NCBI RefSeq assembly: GCF_029853695.1
Contig: NZ_CP122537.1
Span: 2,129,501-2,193,500 of the forward strand
Direction of reading: 5' to 3'
DNA: 64,000 nucleotides
Source of the DNA: Jannaschia sp. GRR-S6-38
GTDB taxonomy: Bacteria; Pseudomonadota; Alphaproteobacteria; Rhodobacterales; Rhodobacteraceae
Below, piece by piece: positions 33,575-42,510 of this stretch. The position numbers and the translations under genes were made by a program. The stretch's first letter is position 1, and every line of letters begins with the position of its first letter. Under the pieces are notes generated by a model. The model made no database searches. It saw only the letters and a list, made by a program, of their open reading frames with translations, and was not told where the DNA came from.

Positions 33575-33709
33575 GGCGCGGCTCCCGGTTGCAGCCCCGG
33601 AAATGCGCGCCCGCCCGCAGCCGTTCCATCCCCGCCGCAAGTGTCGCAGCCGCGGTCCCGGCAAAATCGCCCCGTGCCAGCGCCGTCCGACCGCGCTAGC
33701 TTGGGCGGC

Positions 33710-34642
33710 ATGACCCAGATCACCGCCCTCGACGGCTCCGCCCTCGCGCCGCTCTGCTTCGGCACCATGCAATTCGGCGGCACGGCCGACGAGGCCGCGA
33801 GCCGCGCCATGTATGACGATTGCCGCGCGGCGGGGGTCAATTTCTTCGACACCGCCCATGTCTATACCGACGGCGCGTCCGAGACGCTGCTGGGCCGGTT
33901 CACGGGGCCCGAGCGCGAGGCGGTGGTGATCGCCACCAAGGCCAATTACCCGGGCGGCGCGGGGCGCAAGAACATCCTCTCCAGCCTCGACGACAGCCGC
34001 AAGCGGCTGGGCACCGACGTGATCGACATCCTCTACCTGCATCGCTGGGACCCGGACACGCCGCTCGAGGAAAGCTTCGAGACGCTGGCCAAGCTGCAAT
34101 CGGAGGGCACGGTGCGCCATCTCGCCGTGTCGAACTTCGCCGCCTGGCAGGTGATGAAGGCGCAGGCCGTCGCCGCCTCGCTCGGCACGCGGATCGCGAT
34201 GATCCAGCCGATGTACAACCTCGTGAAGCGGCAGGCCGAGGTCGAGATCCTGCCGATGGCCGCCGACCAGGGCATCGCCGTCGCGCCCTATTCGCCGCTG
34301 GGCGGCGGGCTTCTGTCGGGCAAATACGCCGAAGGCGGCAGCGGGCGGCTGACCGAGAACGAGATGTATGCCAAGCGCTACGCCCCCGACTGGATGCACC
34401 AGGCCGCGCGCGGCCTGTCGCGGATCGCGGCCGAGGCGGGCCAGCATCCCGCGACGCTGGCCGTGGCCTGGGTCGCTTCGCACCCGGCGGTGACCGCGCC
34501 GATCATCAGCGCGCGCGACAGCGCCCAGCTCGCGCCCTCGCTCGCGGCGATGGATCTGCGGCTCGATCCCGCGCTGCGCGACCGGCTCTCGGCGCTCGCG
34601 CCGACGCCCGCCCCCGCGACCGACCGGCTGGAGGAGGCCTGA
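33710..34642 (+). CDS. Aldo/keto reductase
   Basis: 310-aa NADPH-dependent TIM-barrel reductase. Catalytic tetrad visible: Asp and Tyr in FFDTAHVYTDGASE, Lys in ATKANYP, His in LYLHRWDPDTP. The cofactor segment PYSPLGGGLLSGKY and the late SARDSAQLAPSLAAM fit AKR family members related to Tas/YajO. ATG 33710; upstream site weak. It diverges from the MFS gene and precedes a FAD oxidoreductase. Natural substrate unknown. Confidence 0.92.
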   Translation: MTQITALDGSALAPLCFGTMQFGGTADEAASRAMYDDCRAAGVNFFDTAHVYTDGASETLLGRFTGPEREAVVIATKANYPGGAGRKNILSSLDDSRKRLGTDVIDILYLHRWDPDTPLEESFETLAKLQSEGTVRHLAVSNFAAWQVMKAQAVAASLGTRIAMIQPMYNLVKRQAEVEILPMAADQGIAVAPYSPLGGGLLSGKYAEGGSGRLTENEMYAKRYAPDWMHQAARGLSRIAAEAGQHPATLAVAWVASHPAVTAPIISARDSAQLAPSLAAMDLRLDPALRDRLSALAPTPAPATDRLEEA

Positions 34643-34728
34643 AGGCCATAGCCGCGCCGTTTTCCGCCGCTCCGCGGGCCTGCGAGGCTTGAGCGTGGGC
34701 CGCCCGTCATGTGATCGTCCGCCGCATT

Positions 34729-35811
34729 ATGGATGACTTTCTCATCATCGGCGGCGGCATCGCCGGCATGTCGGCGGGGGCCGCGCTCTCGGGGCTGGGC
34801 CGCGTGACGCTCTGGGAGGCGGAGGACGCGACCGGCTATCACGCGTCGGGCCGCTCGGCCGCGATGTTCGAGCAGTCCTACGGCGCCCCCGAGGTGATCG
34901 AGCTCAACCGCGCCTCCCACGCCGCGCATCGCGACGCGGGGCATCTGAGCCCCCGCGGCCTGATGCTGGTCGGCCTCGCCGGCGAGGAGGCGATCTTCGC
35001 CGAAAGCCTCGCCCAGATGGGGCTGGAGCCCATCGACCCCGACGCGGCCCGCGCCGCCGTCCCCATCCTGTCGTCCCGGGTCACCCGCACCGCGCGCGAC
35101 ACCGAGGCCGCGGATCTCGACACCCACGCCATGCTGGAGGGCGCGCGGCGCGCCATCCGCGCGGGCGGCGGGCGGGTCGAGACCGGGCGCCGCGTCGACG
35201 CGGTCGAGCGCGTCCCCGGCGGCTGGCGCGCAAGGGCCGGGACGGCTGCGGCCGAGGCGGCGATCCTGGTCAACGCTGCCGGCGCCTGGGCCGATGCGGT
35301 CGCCGCGCTGGCCGGGGTCGCGCCGCTGGGGCTGATCCCGATGCGCCGCTCGATGGCGCGGCTGGCCGCGCCCGGCGGACATGACGTCTCGGGATGGCCC
35401 ATGCTGCTCGGCGCGGGCGAGACCTGGTACGCCAAGCCCGATGCCGGCGCGCTCCTCGTCTCGCCCGCCGAGGAGGAACCCTGCGCGGCGATGGACGCCT
35501 GGGCCGACGACATGGTGCTGGCGGAGGGGCTGGCGCGCTACGAGGCGGCGGTTTCCGTCCCGGTCACGCGGCCCATCGCGACATGGGCCGGGCTGCGCAC
35601 CTTCGCGCCCGACCGCTTGCTGGCGATCGGGCCCGGCGAGGCGCCGGGCTTCTTCTGGTGCGCGGGGCAGGGCGGCTACGGCTTCCAGACGGCGCCCGCC
35701 GCGGCGCGGCTCCTGGCCGATCGCGTCGCCGGCCGCCCGCCCGAGATCGGCGCCCGCCTCGCCGCCGCGCTGGATCCGGGGCGTTTCGTTCCGGCCCGCA
35801 GCCCGGCGTGA
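34729..35811 (+). CDS. FAD-dependent oxidoreductase of the D-amino acid/glycine oxidase (DAO) family
   Basis: 360 aa. N-terminal dinucleotide-binding GGGIAGMSAGAALSG, then HASGRSAAMFEQSYG, a conserved FAD-contact region, and the C-terminal GQGGYGFQTAPAAARLL, which closes the FAD site. ATG 34729 gives the usual MDDFLIIGGG start; a GTG six codons earlier is possible. It overlaps DUF938 by GTGA. Probably oxidises an amine or amino acid; the acceptor and substrate are not evident. Confidence 0.9.
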   Translation: MDDFLIIGGGIAGMSAGAALSGLGRVTLWEAEDATGYHASGRSAAMFEQSYGAPEVIELNRASHAAHRDAGHLSPRGLMLVGLAGEEAIFAESLAQMGLEPIDPDAARAAVPILSSRVTRTARDTEAADLDTHAMLEGARRAIRAGGGRVETGRRVDAVERVPGGWRARAGTAAAEAAILVNAAGAWADAVAALAGVAPLGLIPMRRSMARLAAPGGHDVSGWPMLLGAGETWYAKPDAGALLVSPAEEEPCAAMDAWADDMVLAEGLARYEAAVSVPVTRPIATWAGLRTFAPDRLLAIGPGEAPGFFWCAGQGGYGFQTAPAAARLLADRVAGRPPEIGARLAAALDPGRFVPARSPA

Positions 35812-36458
35812 TCCGCCGCCTCGATCTTCCCGACGCCGCGGGGGTGCCGGACGCGGCCGGGCGGCTCTTCGCCCCTTCGGCGGAGCGCAATCGCGACGCG
35901 ATCCTCTCGGTCCTGCTTCCGCGCCTGCCCGCCCGCGGTACGGTCGTCGAGCTCGCCTCGGGCACCGGGCAGCACGTCGCCGCGCTGGCCGCGCATCGCG
36001 CCGATCTCGCCTTCCATCCGACCGAGCCCGACGCCGCCCGCCGCGCCAGCATCGACGCGCGCTGCGCCGGGCTCGCCAATGTGGCGCCCGCGCGCGACCT
36101 CGACGCCTGCGCGCCCGGCTGGGGCGCGGGGTTGCGGGCGGATGCGCTCCTTGTCGTCAACCTGCTGCACCTGATCTCGGAGGCGGAGCTGTCGGTCCTG
36201 CTGGACGAGGCCGCGCGGGCGCTGGCGCCGGGCGGCCTCCTGGCGATCTACGGCCCGTTCCTGCGCGGCGGCGCCGCGACCAGCAGCGGCGACGCCGAAT
36301 TCGACGCGCGGCTCAGGGCGCAGGACGCGGCCATCGGCTATAAGGACGCCGCGGTGCTGACGACCGTGCTGCGGGTGCTGGGCCTCGCCGTCGAGACGCG
36401 CGAGATGCCGGCCAACAACCTGATGATCCTGGCGCAGGCGGGCCCTGCCAGGCTCTAG
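35808..36458 (+). CDS. DUF938 SAM-dependent methyltransferase-like protein
   Basis: 216 aa. The start region FAPSAERNRDAILSVL and SAM-binding loop VVELASGTGQHVAALA are characteristic of DUF938, followed by LLVVNLLHLISEAE and a closing MPANNLMI. GTG 35808 overlaps the upstream stop by four bases, so it is co-translated with the DAO gene. Substrate unknown for the whole family. Confidence 0.9.
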   Translation: MIRRLDLPDAAGVPDAAGRLFAPSAERNRDAILSVLLPRLPARGTVVELASGTGQHVAALAAHRADLAFHPTEPDAARRASIDARCAGLANVAPARDLDACAPGWGAGLRADALLVVNLLHLISEAELSVLLDEAARALAPGGLLAIYGPFLRGGAATSSGDAEFDARLRAQDAAIGYKDAAVLTTVLRVLGLAVETREMPANNLMILAQAGPARL

Positions 36459-36470
36459 GCGCGGCGCCTA
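36456..36470. terminator. Shared palindrome spanning both stop codons of DUF938 and hisG
   Basis: TAGGCGC-G-GCGCCTA is a perfect palindrome whose two TAG ends are the stop codons of the convergent genes. It could form a short hairpin in either transcript, but the stem is only seven pairs and no T-run follows. Confidence 0.4.
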
Positions 36471-37157
36471 TTCGCCCCCCAGAACGCCCCGCAGCCGGTC
36501 CAGCTCCGCCGTCTCCTGCGCCGACCAGTCCGCCGCCAGCGAGCGGAACAGCGTCGCCTGGCTCGCGTGGATCAGCCCGTCGGACAGGATCTTCAGGTGG
36601 TTCGCCCGCAACGTATCGCCGGTCGAGGTGATATCGGCGATGGCCTCGGCCGTCTCGTTCAGCACGGTGCCCTCGGTCGCGCCCTGGCTGTCGACGATGG
36701 CGTAATCGGCAACGCCGTGGCCGCGCAGGAACTCGCGCACCAGCCGGTGATACTTGGTCGCGATCCGCAGCCGGTGGCCATGCGTCGCGCGGAATTGCGC
36801 GGCCGCCGCGTCGAGATCGTCCAGCGTCTCGACATCGACCCAGACCTTCGGCACCGCCAGCACCAGGTCGGCATGGCCGAAGCCCATCGGCGCCATCGCC
36901 TCGACCCGGGCCTCCCAGCCCACCAGCTTCTCGCGCACGAGGTCGCTGCCGGTCACGCCTAGATGGATGCGCCCGGCGGCCAGCTCGCGCGGGATCTCGC
37001 CCGCGCTCAGCAGCACCAGCGCCATCTCGGCCCCGTCCACCCGGCCCGCATATTCGCGGTCCGATCCCGTCCGCTCCAGCACCAGGCCACGGGCGCCGAA
37101 CCAGTCGAAGGTCTTCTCCATCAGCCGCCCCTTGGACGGCACGCCCAGCCGCATCAT
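36468..37157 (-). CDS. hisG: ATP phosphoribosyltransferase catalytic subunit (short form)
   Basis: 229 aa. Catalyses the first step of histidine synthesis (ATP + PRPP). This is the short HisG that lacks the C-terminal regulatory domain and needs HisZ. Motifs: GVPSKGRLMEKTF, the phosphoribosyl region SDREYAGRVDG, GVTGSDLVREKL, VDSQGATEGTVLNE and the PRPP loop EAIADITSTGDTLRAN. ATGATG at 37157 overlaps the hisZ stop by four bases, ensuring matched expression with its regulatory partner. Confidence 0.97.
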   Translation of the reverse strand: MMRLGVPSKGRLMEKTFDWFGARGLVLERTGSDREYAGRVDGAEMALVLLSAGEIPRELAAGRIHLGVTGSDLVREKLVGWEARVEAMAPMGFGHADLVLAVPKVWVDVETLDDLDAAAAQFRATHGHRLRIATKYHRLVREFLRGHGVADYAIVDSQGATEGTVLNETAEAIADITSTGDTLRANHLKILSDGLIHASQATLFRSLAADWSAQETAELDRLRGVLGGE

Positions 37158-38239
37158 GGCGCATCCTCCAGAAGGCCCGGCCGGATCACTCCGCCCACGG
37201 CCGGCACCGCGCGCCCGTCGCCCAGCCGCGCGGTCAGCGCGTCGTAGCGCCCGCCGCTCGCGATCGCCGGGCCGCCCGCGCCGGGCCGCGCGAAGCTGAA
37301 GGTGAAGCCGTCGTAATATTCCATCGCCGTGCGGCCCCGCGCCGGCGCGAAAGGCAGCGCGTCCACGTCCACGCCGCGCGCGGCCAGCGCCTCGGCCCGC
37401 GCCGCGAGCCGGTCGCAGGCCGGGCCGAGCGCGGGCAGGTCGACGGCCAGGTCGCGCACCCGCTCGACCGCCGCGGCCATCGGCGCGTCGAGGTCCAGCA
37501 GCGCGTCGATCGCCTGCGCCTCGATGGCCGAAACGGGCGGCAGGCCTGCGTCTTCCTGCAAGGCCACCAGCCGCGCGGCGATCTCGTCGGGGCCGCGCTT
37601 GCCCACCGCCGTCCCGGCCTCCGCGATCAGCGCCTCGGGCGTGGCACGTTCCAGCCGCGCCAGGAGGGCTGCGCGCTCCGGCGCGGGCACGGCACCTCCG
37701 AAGCGCTCCATCAGCCGGCGGAAGCGCGCGGGCCGCCAGATGTGCCGGCGCAGCGCGGCGCGGCGGCGCTCGCTCGTGGTCAGCCCGTCCACCGCCGCCG
37801 TCAGCAGCCCCAGATCGCCCGTCGCGGCGATCGGCGCCCAGGGCGCCAGCACCTCGGCGAAAAGCGCGAAGACCTCGGCATCCGCTGCCGCCGCATCCGC
37901 GCCGTCGAAGATCTCGAAGCCCACCTGCAGGTATTCGCGCGGCCGGCCGTCATCGTCCTCCTGCCGCCGGAACACCTCGCCCGCATAGGCGTAGCGCGCG
38001 GGAGCGGCCCCGCCCGACATATGCGCCTGCGCCACCGGCACGGTGAAATCCGGACGCAGCATCATCTCGCCCGCGAGCGGGTCGGTCGTGGTGAAGGCGC
38101 GGGCGCGGATGTCTTCGCCGTAAAGCTCCAGCAGCGTGCCCGCGGGCTGCAGGATCGCCGTCTCCACCGGCCGGGCCCCGGCCGCGCGGAAGCGCGCCAG
38201 CAGGTCCGCGGCGCGGGCGCGTGCGGCGGCGTCGATCAT
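37154..38239 (-). CDS. hisZ: ATP phosphoribosyltransferase regulatory subunit
   Basis: 361-aa HisRS-like protein that forms an octamer with short HisG and mediates histidine feedback. Class II aaRS-type segments: [16 protein letters not shown] (motif 2-like), the [15 protein letters not shown] stretch, [13 protein letters not shown] and [13 protein letters not shown] (motif 3-like). ATG 38239 overlaps the hisS stop by ATGA. Gene order hisS-hisZ-hisG in one operon is typical of Rhodobacteraceae. Confidence 0.96.
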   Translation of the reverse strand: MIDAAARARAADLLARFRAAGARPVETAILQPAGTLLELYGEDIRARAFTTTDPLAGEMMLRPDFTVPVAQAHMSGGAAPARYAYAGEVFRRQEDDDGRPREYLQVGFEIFDGADAAAADAEVFALFAEVLAPWAPIAATGDLGLLTAAVDGLTTSERRRAALRRHIWRPARFRRLMERFGGAVPAPERAALLARLERATPEALIAEAGTAVGKRGPDEIAARLVALQEDAGLPPVSAIEAQAIDALLDLDAPMAAAVERVRDLAVDLPALGPACDRLAARAEALAARGVDVDALPFAPARGRTAMEYYDGFTFSFARPGAGGPAIASGGRYDALTARLGDGRAVPAVGGVIRPGLLEDAP

Positions 38240-39819
38240 CCCAGGAGCTTGCGGATATGGGCGACCAGCCCGTCGAGCGGCACCTCGGCCTGCGAGGGGT
38301 TCTCCTTCCACTCCTCGAGGCTCGCCTCCGCGGCCAGCTTCGCGCCCAGCACCAGGTCCTTGACCTGCACCACGCCGCGCGCCGCCTCGTCCGAGCCCTG
38401 GATGATTGCCGCCGGGCTGCCGCGCTTGTCGGCATATTTGAGCTGGTTGCCGAAATTCTTCGGGTTGCCGAGATAGACCTCGGCCCGGATGCCGGCCTGC
38501 CGCAGCGTGGCGCAGATCGCCTGGTAATCGGCCATCCGGTCGCGATCCATGACCGTGACGACCACCGGCCCCCGGGCCTCGTCGCCCAGCCGCCCCTTCG
38601 CGTCCAGCGCCGCCAGAAGCCGGTCGACGCCGATCGAGACGCCGGTCGCGGGAACCTGCTGGCCGGTGAAGCGCGTCACCAGGTCGTCGTAGCGCCCCCC
38701 GCCCGCGACCGAGCCGAACTGCCGCGGGCGGCCCTTCTCGTCGGTGATCTCGAAGGTCAGCTCCGCCTCGTAGACGGGCCCGGTGTAATAGCCCAAGCCG
38801 CGGACGACCGAGGGGTCGATGACGATGCGGTCGGGGCCGTAGCCCTGCGCGTCGAGGAGAGCGGCGATCTTCTCCAACTCGTCGACGCCCTCGGCGCCCA
38901 GGGCGGATGCGCCCACCACGTCTCGCAGCGCCTGCAGGGTCGCCGCACTGCCCGAAGGGCGGTCCCCGACCTGGGTGGGGGCGGAAGCCCCCTCCCGGGG
39001 GGAGGTCGGGGGCTGCCCGGCGGTGCCGCCGGGCGTGTCCTTGCCGCCGACTGCCAGCCCGATCTCGAGAAAGCGCAAGAGCGGCGCGGCCTGCGCCTCA
39101 CCCAACCCCGCGCCTTCGGTGAAATCCCCGCTCTCGTCCTTGCGTCCCTCGCCCAGCAGAGCGCGGACCCCCTCGACCCCCAACCGGTCCAGCTTGTCGA
39201 TGGCGCGCAGCACGATCCCCCGCGTGCGCTCGTCATCCTCGGCGATGCCCGCCGCCTCCATCACCCCGTTCAGAACCTTGCGGTTGTTTACCCGCACCAC
39301 GTAATCGCCGCGCGCGATCCCCACCGCCTCCAGCACATCCGCCAGCATCGCGCAGATCTCGGCATCGGCGGCCACGCTGGCCGTCCCGACCGTGTCGGCG
39401 TCGCATTGGTAGAACTGCCGGAACCGCCCCGGGCCCGGCTTCTCGTTGCGCCAGACCGGGCCCATCGCATAGCGGCGATAGGGCGTGGGCAACTCGTTGC
39501 GGTGCTCGGCATATACGCGGGCCAGCGGCGCGGTCAGGTCGTAGCGCAGCGCCAGCCAGTCGCCCGGATCGTCGGCCGCCTCGCCCTCTTGCCAGGCGAA
39601 GACGCCGTCGTTCGGGCGGTCCACGTCGGGCAGGAACTTGCCCAGCGCCTCGACCGTCTCCACGGCCGAGGATTCCAGCGGGTCGAAGCCGTAGAGCGCG
39701 TAGACTTCGGCGATCCGGTCCAGCATGGCCTTGCGCGCCGTCACCTCCGCGCCGAAATAGTCGCGGAACCCGCGCGGCGGGCGGGCCTGGGGGCGGCGGG
39801 GCTTCTTGGTCTTGGCCAT
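38236..39819 (-). CDS. hisS: Histidyl-tRNA synthetase with an in-frame repeat-encoded insertion
   Basis: 527 aa, class II aminoacyl-tRNA synthetase that charges tRNA-His. ATG 39819 follows AGGAC. Motif 1 region near [11 protein letters not shown], motif 2 [21 protein letters not shown], HisA motif [15 protein letters not shown], and motif 3 [13 protein letters not shown] are intact. Residues about 261-292 (Gly/Pro/Ser-rich, starting [12 protein letters not shown]) are coded by a palindromic repeat (38944-39039) and look like an insertion between FLEIG and [11 protein letters not shown]; family members I recall are about 30-38 residues shorter here. As hisS is essential, the loop must be tolerated. 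Confidence 0.96.
   Translation of the reverse strand: MAKTKKPRRPQARPPRGFRDYFGAEVTARKAMLDRIAEVYALYGFDPLESSAVETVEALGKFLPDVDRPNDGVFAWQEGEAADDPGDWLALRYDLTAPLARVYAEHRNELPTPYRRYAMGPVWRNEKPGPGRFRQFYQCDADTVGTASVAADAEICAMLADVLEAVGIARGDYVVRVNNRKVLNGVMEAAGIAEDDERTRGIVLRAIDKLDRLGVEGVRALLGEGRKDESGDFTEGAGLGEAQAAPLLRFLEIGLAVGGKDTPGGTAGQPPTSPREGASAPTQVGDRPSGSAATLQALRDVVGASALGAEGVDELEKIAALLDAQGYGPDRIVIDPSVVRGLGYYTGPVYEAELTFEITDEKGRPRQFGSVAGGGRYDDLVTRFTGQQVPATGVSIGVDRLLAALDAKGRLGDEARGPVVVTVMDRDRMADYQAICATLRQAGIRAEVYLGNPKNFGNQLKYADKRGSPAAIIQGSDEAARGVVQVKDLVLGAKLAAEASLEEWKENPSQAEVPLDGLVAHIRKLLG
38944..39039 (-). repeat. Palindromic repeat copy inside hisS (in frame)
   Basis: Contains GCCCGGCGG/CCGCCGGGC (9-bp stem, 2-base loop, 39014-39033), a GGGGGC/GCCCCC pair, and a CGACC/GGTCG pair. 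The core GGTCGGGGGCTGCCCGGC (39004-39021) is identical to 42437-42454 in the intergenic copy, and the flanking blocks of about 60 bases are alignable. It adds about 32 residues without breaking the frame. Confidence 0.8.
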
Positions 39820-39906
39820 GGGGTCCTGTCCCTCGGATCGTCGGGCCGTCATCTACGGGGCGCGCGGGTGCCCCGCAACCCGAGGCCCGCTTGCAGGGAG
39901 AGCATC

Positions 39907-40101
39907 ATGGACGCCATCGAGGAACGCATCGCCCACCTGATCCGGCAGGTCGAGGACCTGTCCGACGTGGTCGCCCGCCAGTCGGGCGAGATCGACCGGC
40001 TGGAGCGCCGCGTCGCGCTGCTCATGGAACGCGCCGCCGAGGCGGAATCCGAAGGCCAGGGCTCCGTGCCGCTCGCCGACCAGCGCCCGCCGCATTGGTG
40101 A
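39907..40101 (+). CDS. slyX: SlyX family protein
   Basis: 64 aa. Single heptad-rich coiled coil (IEERIAHLIRQVEDLSDVVA then EIDRLERRVALLMERAAE), ending PPHW as in SlyX proteins. ATG 39907 follows GGGAG by 6 bases. Function poorly defined in the family. Divergent from hisS. Confidence 0.88.
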   Translation: MDAIEERIAHLIRQVEDLSDVVARQSGEIDRLERRVALLMERAAEAESEGQGSVPLADQRPPHW

Positions 40102-40171
40102 GCGCGCGGTCGGGGCGGCCTCCGCCGCGCCCCCATTGACCCGCCTTCGCCGCCCGGCGACGCTTCCGCGC

Positions 40172-41317
40172 ATGATCCTGACCGACCTGCCGCCCGGCTT
40201 CCACGACGACCCGTTCCCGCATTACGCCGCCGTCCGCGAAGCCGGCGCGATCCGGCAGCCGGACGGCTCGGTCCTGCTCGGGCGCCACGCCGATCTGTCG
40301 GCCATCTACCGCGACACCGCCACCTTCCGCTCCGACAGGCGCGAGGTCTTCGCGCCGAAATTCGGTGACGGCCCGCTCTACGCGCATCACACCACCTCGC
40401 TCGTCTTCAACGACCCGCCCCTGCATACCCGCGTGCGCCGGGTGCTGACCGGCGCGCTGACGCCCCGCGCGCTGGACCGGCTGCGGCCCCGGCTCGAAGC
40501 GCTTGTGGACACCCTGCTCGAACAACTGGGACCCGAGGCCGATCTCATCGTCGAATTCGCCGCTGCCATCCCGGTCGAGGTGATCGGCGACCTGCTCGAC
40601 GTGCCCCGGCCCGAACGCGGCCCCCTGCGCGGCTGGTCGCTCGCCATCCTCGGCGCGCTGGAACCCGCGCTGAGCCCCGAGGCGCGGGCCCGCGGCGACC
40701 GCGCGGTGACCGAATTCCTGGCCTATCTGCAGGACCTCGTCGCCCGCCGCCGCGCCCGTCCGGGCGATCCCGACACCGATGTGCTGACCCGGCTCATCGC
40801 CGATGGCGACCTGTCCGAGGCCGAGCTTCTGCACAATTGCATCTTCATCCTGAACGCGGGCCACGAGACGACGACCAACCTGATCGGCAACGCGCTCTGG
40901 CTGCTCGACCGCCATCCGGGTGCGCGCGGCTCCGACCCGGCGGGCCTCGTCGAGGAGACGCTGCGGATGGAGAGCCCGAACCAGTTCGGCAACCGCCAGA
41001 CCACCGCGCCCAGCCGCTTCCACGGGCTCGACATCGCGCCGGGCACGGACCTGCACCTCTGCATCGGTGCGGCGAACCGCGACCCGGACCAGTTCGCGGC
41101 GCCCAACCGCTTCGACCCGGCGCGCAGCCCCAACCGCCATCTCGCCTTCGCCGCCGGGCCGCATGTCTGCATCGGCCTGACGCTCGCGCGGATGGAGGGC
41201 ACGGTCGCGTTGGCGCGCTTTCTTGCGCGCTTCCCCGATTACCGCGTCACCGAGGCCCGCCGCGGCGGGCGCGTGCGGTTCCGGGGCTTCGAGCGGCTGG
41301 ACGCGCGGCTGGCCTAG
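40172..41317 (+). CDS. Cytochrome P450
   Basis: 381-aa soluble class I P450. I-helix oxygen-binding motif AGHETT (229-234), K-helix ExxR (Glu262-Arg265) and heme loop FAAGPHVCIG with the thiolate Cys333. The J-J' to K segment (RHPGARGSDPAGLVEE) is shorter than in many relatives. ATG 40172 gives MILTDLPPGFHDDPFPHY, a normal N-terminus. It needs a ferredoxin and reductase, neither of which is adjacent. Substrate unknown. Confidence 0.93.
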   Translation: MILTDLPPGFHDDPFPHYAAVREAGAIRQPDGSVLLGRHADLSAIYRDTATFRSDRREVFAPKFGDGPLYAHHTTSLVFNDPPLHTRVRRVLTGALTPRALDRLRPRLEALVDTLLEQLGPEADLIVEFAAAIPVEVIGDLLDVPRPERGPLRGWSLAILGALEPALSPEARARGDRAVTEFLAYLQDLVARRRARPGDPDTDVLTRLIADGDLSEAELLHNCIFILNAGHETTTNLIGNALWLLDRHPGARGSDPAGLVEETLRMESPNQFGNRQTTAPSRFHGLDIAPGTDLHLCIGAANRDPDQFAAPNRFDPARSPNRHLAFAAGPHVCIGLTLARMEGTVALARFLARFPDYRVTEARRGGRVRFRGFERLDARLA

Positions 41318-41320
41318 GGG

Positions 41321-42307
41321 TCAGCCCTGCTCGGCCACCGGGATGCGTCCGCCCAGCTCGTCCTCGACATGCGCGCGGATGATCGTGTCCATGTCGGGCT
41401 CGGCCTCGAAGCCCAGCGCGCGGGCCCGGGCGGGGTCGAACCCCCGGGGCCAGGTGTCGATGATCGCCTGGACCGCCGCGTCGGGCTCGCGCCGGATCAG
41501 GCCCGCGGCCTTCGCGCCCGCCACCCGCTCCAGCGCGGCGATCTCCTCGGCCACGGACGCGCCGACGCCCGGCAGGTTCAGCGACCGGTCCTGTCCCAGC
41601 GCGCCGGTCTCCATCTCGGCGGCGCGCAGCAGGAAGCCCACGGCGGCGCGCGGGCTGGCGAACCAGTGCCGCACCGTGTCGGGCACGGGCAGCACGGCGG
41701 GCTGCCCGATCAGCGGCTCGCGCAGGATCGAGCTGTAGAAGCCCGAGGCCGCCGCGTTGGGCGCGCCCGGCCGGATGCAGATCGTCGGCAGGCGCAGCGA
41801 CACGCCGTCGAGCGCGCCCTTGCGGCTCAGGTCGTCGATCATCAGCTCGCCCATGCGCTTCTGCGTGCCGTAGCTCGTCAGCGGGCGGGGCGGCTGGTCG
41901 TCGGGGATCACGTCGGGCAGGGGCGCGCCGAACACCGCGATGGAGGAGGTGAAGACGAGCCGCGGGCAGTAGTCCGGTTGCGCCGCGATCGCCTCGCATA
42001 GCGCCACCGTGCCGTGCAGGTTGACGGCATAGCCCTTGGCGGTGTCCGCCTCCGCCTCGCCCGAGACCACGGCGGCGAGGTGGAAGATGACGTCGGGCCG
42101 CGCCTCGGCCAGGGCGGGGGCGGCGGCCGGGTCCGACAGGTCGGCGGCCAGCGCCGCGCCGGGGATGCCATCGGGCAGGACGGGCGCATCCCGATCCACC
42201 AGCGTCAGCCCGGTGATCGGGTCCCCGCGCAATTCGCCGCGCGCGACCAGCGCCGCGACCAGCTTGCGCCCGATCATGCCCGCCGCGCCGGTGATGAGGA
42301 TCTGCAT
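41321..42307 (-). CDS. denD: NAD-dependent epimerase/dehydratase, D-erythronate dehydrogenase-like
   Basis: 328-aa extended SDR. Nucleotide motif TGAAGMIG, active-site Ser in FTSSIAVFG and YxxxK in SYGTQK. The stretches IPDDQPPRPLTSYGTQK and LRLPTICIRPG, plus VLPVPDTVRHWFASPRAAVG, match the DenD group (D-erythronate to 2-keto-D-erythronate, NAD-linked) as I recall it. The partner genes of four-carbon acid catabolism (kinase, aldolase, isomerase) are not adjacent, so the exact substrate is uncertain. GGGAGA lies about 6 bases before ATG 42307. Converges with the P450 gene. Confidence 0.75.
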   Translation of the reverse strand: MQILITGAAGMIGRKLVAALVARGELRGDPITGLTLVDRDAPVLPDGIPGAALAADLSDPAAAPALAEARPDVIFHLAAVVSGEAEADTAKGYAVNLHGTVALCEAIAAQPDYCPRLVFTSSIAVFGAPLPDVIPDDQPPRPLTSYGTQKRMGELMIDDLSRKGALDGVSLRLPTICIRPGAPNAAASGFYSSILREPLIGQPAVLPVPDTVRHWFASPRAAVGFLLRAAEMETGALGQDRSLNLPGVGASVAEEIAALERVAGAKAAGLIRREPDAAVQAIIDTWPRGFDPARARALGFEAEPDMDTIIRAHVEDELGGRIPVAEQG

Positions 42308-42407
42308 GGCCCGTCTCCCGTGATTGAGCCCCGAAGGCTAGGGCAGCGGGCCCGGGGGGACCAGAGCCCGCGCGGCGCGATCCGCCAAGGAGAGCCCCCG
42401 GCCGCGG

Positions 42408-42470
42408 GCGGGGGAGGAGCCCCCGCCCATGGGGGCGGTCGGGGGCTGCCCGGCCTATGGCCGGGCGGGT
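42408..42470 (-). repeat. Palindromic repeat copy between denD-like and PfkB genes
   Basis: GGGGGAGG-AGCCCCC, then GGTCGGGGGCTGCCCGGC (42437-42454) and GGCCGGGCGGGTC. Inverted pairs: CCCGGCC/GGCCGGG and GGGGGC/GCCCCC. It aligns along its length with the copy inside hisS. It lies in the 203-base gap after the PfkB gene stop (minus strand) and could also act as a transcriptional punctuation hairpin. Confidence 0.75.
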
Positions 42471-42510
42471 CAGCGGCGAACCACGGCGCGTCGCACCGGG
42501 GGCGCCCGAC

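Noticed and set aside
31517..33700. Plus-strand open frame running into the aldo/keto reductase
   Set aside because: Shadow of the OYE and MFS genes; the reductase proper starts at ATG 33710.
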